Shown piece after piece: positions 61,922-64,000 of a stretch of 64,000 bases of DNA. The position numbers and the translations under genes were made by a program. Source of the stretch: Dyadobacter chenwenxiniae (lineage in GTDB: Bacteria > Bacteroidota > Bacteroidia > Cytophagales > Spirosomataceae). The DNA is taken from assembly GCF_022869785.1 (NCBI RefSeq), contig NZ_CP094997.1, forward strand, positions 3,720,001-3,784,000. The letters are read 5' to 3'. Position 1 is the stretch's first letter, and each line of letters opens with the position of its first letter. The notes under the pieces were generated by a model. The model was not told where the DNA came from. It did not search any database and was given only the letters and a program-made list of their open reading frames with translations.

Positions 61922-63157
61922 TTATGCTTTTTCTTCCCAGATCTGGGCTAAGTTTACGATTACTTCTACTGCTTTTTCCATGTCCTGGACGGAGACCCAT
62001 TCCAGTTTTGAGTGGAAAGCGTGTTCGCCTGCGAAAATGTTGGGGCATGGTAAGCCCATGAACGACAGTCTTGAACCGTCTGTTCCGCCTCTTATACTGC
62101 GCTGAATCGGGTTTAAGCCCGCGTTTTGCATTGCCAGCAGAGCATTTTCAATAACTTGCGGATGCTCGTCCAGGATTTCTTTCATGTTGCGATATTGCTC
62201 TGCTACTTTGAATTCAATGCTCGAATTCGGATAGTTGGTGAGCACATTATCAGCTATTTCTTTCAAAATCGCTTCTTTCTCATGCAGACCGGAAACTGTA
62301 AAGTCCCGGATGATGAAACCTAATGTTACTTTTTCCTGAATTCCTTCGATCTGGGTTGGATGGATAAAACCTTGCTTGCCTTCTGTGGTTTCGGGCGACA
62401 AGGAATCTTTTGGCAATGCGGCTAGAATTTCTCCTGCTATTTTTAATGCGTTTTCAAGCTTGCCTAATGCGTAACCCGGGTGCGTGCTTACGCCGTGGAT
62501 CGTGATTTTCACACCATCGGCTGAGAATGTTTCGTCTTCCAATGTGCCTACTGCCTCACCATCAACTGTATACCCAAAATCGGCGCCTATTTTTTCAATG
62601 TCCACCTTTTCAGTTCCTCGTCCTACTTCTTCATCCTGCGTAAACAGAATCCGGATTGCTCCGTGCTTAATTTCGGGATGTGTTACCAGATATTCTGCCG
62701 CAGCCATAATTTCAGCAACGCCTGCTTTGTTATCAGCGCCTAAAAGCGTAGCTCCGCTGGCTGTAACGATATCATTGCCAATCTGTTGATCCAGATCGTG
62801 CAGCTCTCCAATACGCAAAACTTGTGTTGTGTCATCGGGCAAAACAATGTCAGACCCGTCCCAGTTTTCATGCACAATCGGCTTGACGTGCGCGCCTGAA
62901 ACATCCGGGGACGTGTCCACGTGCGAGCAAAAACAAATGACCGGAATGTTGCTTTTATCTGAGTTCGAAGGAATGGTCGCGTAAACGTAACCATGCTCAT
63001 CCAAATGCGCATCTTCAATGCCCAGTTCCTGTAATTCAACGACGAGCAGATTACTCAGGTCACGCTGTTTGGCCGTGCTCGGAAAACTCTCCGAATTTGG
63101 GTCAGACTGCGTATCGATCTTTACATACCGAAGGAAACGTTCAAGAACAGATGTCAT
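61922..63157 (-). CDS. pepT: Peptidase T (tripeptide aminopeptidase)
   Basis: 411 residues. The M20 di-zinc fold is complete: CFCSHVDTSPDVSGAHVKP, GADNKAGVAEIMAA, FTQDEEVGRGT, and near the end RGGTDGSRLSFMGLPCPNIF with HAFHSKLEW. It cleaves the N-terminal residue from tripeptides in the cytoplasm. There is no signal peptide. It lies 35 bases downstream of the pyrophosphohydrolase gene on the same strand. Confidence 0.96.
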   Translation of the reverse strand: MTSVLERFLRYVKIDTQSDPNSESFPSTAKQRDLSNLLVVELQELGIEDAHLDEHGYVYATIPSNSDKSNIPVICFCSHVDTSPDVSGAHVKPIVHENWDGSDIVLPDDTTQVLRIGELHDLDQQIGNDIVTASGATLLGADNKAGVAEIMAAAEYLVTHPEIKHGAIRILFTQDEEVGRGTEKVDIEKIGADFGYTVDGEAVGTLEDETFSADGVKITIHGVSTHPGYALGKLENALKIAGEILAALPKDSLSPETTEGKQGFIHPTQIEGIQEKVTLGFIIRDFTVSGLHEKEAILKEIADNVLTNYPNSSIEFKVAEQYRNMKEILDEHPQVIENALLAMQNAGLNPIQRSIRGGTDGSRLSFMGLPCPNIFAGEHAFHSKLEWVSVQDMEKAVEVIVNLAQIWEEKA

Positions 63158-63192
63158 AAATGCAGCATTTATTTGAATGTATTCCGGCGTGA

Positions 63193-63657
63193 TCAGTTCA
63201 GGATGGAAGCCAGATCAGCAGGTGAATAATTGATATTTTTTAATGTTTTATCATCTGCTTTCCTGTAAACCAGATATTTACCATTATCTTCTTTATAATA
63301 ACAATCCGTCCCTTTGGCTTCATAATGTGCCACTGTCGCTTCCGCTTCTTCTACGGTAAGGCAAGCTTTGGACATATTCGAACGCTGCACTTCATCAAAC
63401 AACGCCCTGAATTTTTCTCCTAAACCAAATTCCAGCACCGCTCCCGACAACACATATTGCAAGTCACAAAGCGCATCTGCAATTTCCACAATGTCCTTTT
63501 CCAGAATCGCAACCTCTAATTCCTTCAATTCCTCAGCCAGCAAAGCCACGCGCAGCCTGCTGCGTTCTTCGGAAGGAATCGTCGGCGTTTCCAGGATAGG
63601 GTGTTTAAATGTCTTGTGAAATTCAGCGACCTGATTAAGGCTGTCCAATTGTTGCAT
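63193..63657 (-). CDS. MazG/PRA-PH-like NTP pyrophosphohydrolase
   Basis: 154 residues, all helical. The metal-binding acids are EELKELEVAI (ExxE) and EIADALCDLQYVL (ExxD), the pattern of the phosphoribosyl-ATP-PPase/MazG fold. A short C-terminal part (YYKEDNGKYLVYRKADDKTL) is conserved in Bacteroidota relatives annotated as nucleoside-triphosphate pyrophosphohydrolases. The true substrate is not certain; it is unlikely to be the histidine-pathway enzyme because no his genes are present. Confidence 0.87.
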   Translation of the reverse strand: MQQLDSLNQVAEFHKTFKHPILETPTIPSEERSRLRVALLAEELKELEVAILEKDIVEIADALCDLQYVLSGAVLEFGLGEKFRALFDEVQRSNMSKACLTVEEAEATVAHYEAKGTDCYYKEDNGKYLVYRKADDKTLKNINYSPADLASILN

Positions 63658-63701
63658 TTTCTTTGTGTTAAATTAAGTCAATAATTACATTTATAAAACC
63701 C

Positions 63702-64000
63702 TCACATAGAAAGGTTTGCCTTAAATAATTTGATTGCGATGGCCAACAGAATTATTCCGAAAACCTTCCGCAGAATATCTGTTCCGCCCTGTCCGAGTTT
63801 CCTTTCCAGCCAGGTTGATGATTTCAAAACCAGATATACAAAGAACAGGTTGAGCAGAATACCGACCAGAATATTCTCAATCTGATAAGCGGAACGCAGC
63901 GAAAGCAATGTGGTCATGGTGGCGGCTCCGGCAATAAGCGGAAACGCAATGGGGACAATGGAAGCGACGCCTACATCCAGATTGTCGTGCTTGAAAATGT
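63702..64000 (-). CDS. MarC-family membrane protein, C-terminal part (5' end outside window)
   Basis: The frame is open to the end of the window. About 99 residues are visible: a helix (GVASIVPIAFPLIAGAATMT, the MarC hallmark) followed by three more helices, ending RKVFGIILLAIAIKLFKANL. MarC proteins are multi-pass inner membrane proteins of unclear function, first linked to antibiotic tolerance. The N-terminal half is outside the window. Confidence 0.88.
   Translation of the reverse strand, partial: IFKHDNLDVGVASIVPIAFPLIAGAATMTTLLSLRSAYQIENILVGILLNLFFVYLVLKSSTWLERKLGQGGTDILRKVFGIILLAIAIKLFKANLSM

Overview
The window looks like the chromosome of a Bacteroidota bacterium of the order Cytophagales, most like a Dyadobacter-type organism. 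This is inferred from protein style and gene content, not from a search. The evidence is SusC/SusD pairs, an ECF sigma/FecR pair controlling one of them, DUF4374 and PepSY iron-uptake genes, outer-membrane beta-barrel proteins with CarboxypepD_reg-like N-termini, LytTR two-component genes, and TAnnTTTG-like -7 boxes upstream of several genes.

Region by region. 1-2575: the 3' end of a SusC transporter gene and its SusD-like lipoprotein. 2980-9690: a divergent iron/siderophore-type locus. A DUF4374 lipoprotein and a TonB receptor lie on the minus strand. Two small membrane proteins (DUF3325-like and DUF3649-like), a PepSY membrane protein and an unknown secreted protein lie on the plus strand. 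Together they resemble the XusABC xenosiderophore system of Bacteroides. 9700-20600: an accessory, partly decayed region. It has a transposase remnant, two AraC regulators, an amidohydrolase, an alcohol dehydrogenase, a broken nucleotidyltransferase, a broken bacteriocin-type ABC transporter, an ArsR/FMN-monooxygenase cluster, and a truncated oxidoreductase fused by deletion to a SusD pseudogene. 20646-29921: a sigma/FecR/SusC/SusD/PIG-L deacetylase uptake locus on the minus strand. 30449-31285: a frameshifted ISAon1-type transposase and a tRNA-Asp cluster with two intact and two degenerate copies.

31447-41006: mostly housekeeping genes (Nif3-like, zinc-ribbon coiled coil, TPR protein, RadC, DUF3298 lipoprotein, LytS/LytTR pair, histidine phosphatase, hotdog thioesterase, isochorismate synthase). 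41151-49331: an RND efflux operon (adaptor, pump, TolC) followed by an outer-membrane beta-barrel receptor-like protein. 49380-54632: a CvfB-like RNA-binding protein, convergent with two secreted amidohydrolase-fold proteins. 54804-57016: a small unknown protein, a SatD/DUF3307 gene pair preceded by a striking four-copy palindrome array, and a small periplasmic protein. 57092-64000: minus-strand housekeeping genes (prfC, inorganic pyrophosphatase, GT2 glycosyltransferase, trmN6, RNase H, pepT, NTP pyrophosphohydrolase, and the end of a MarC-family gene that runs off the window).

The strongest candidates for undescribed biology are the exact 29-bp-period array of palindromes abutting the SatD start codon (55094-55204), the Xus-like locus carrying two extra small membrane proteins, the tRNA-Asp cluster with GC-rich insertions, and the paired secreted amidohydrolase folds that appear to have lost their metal ligands.
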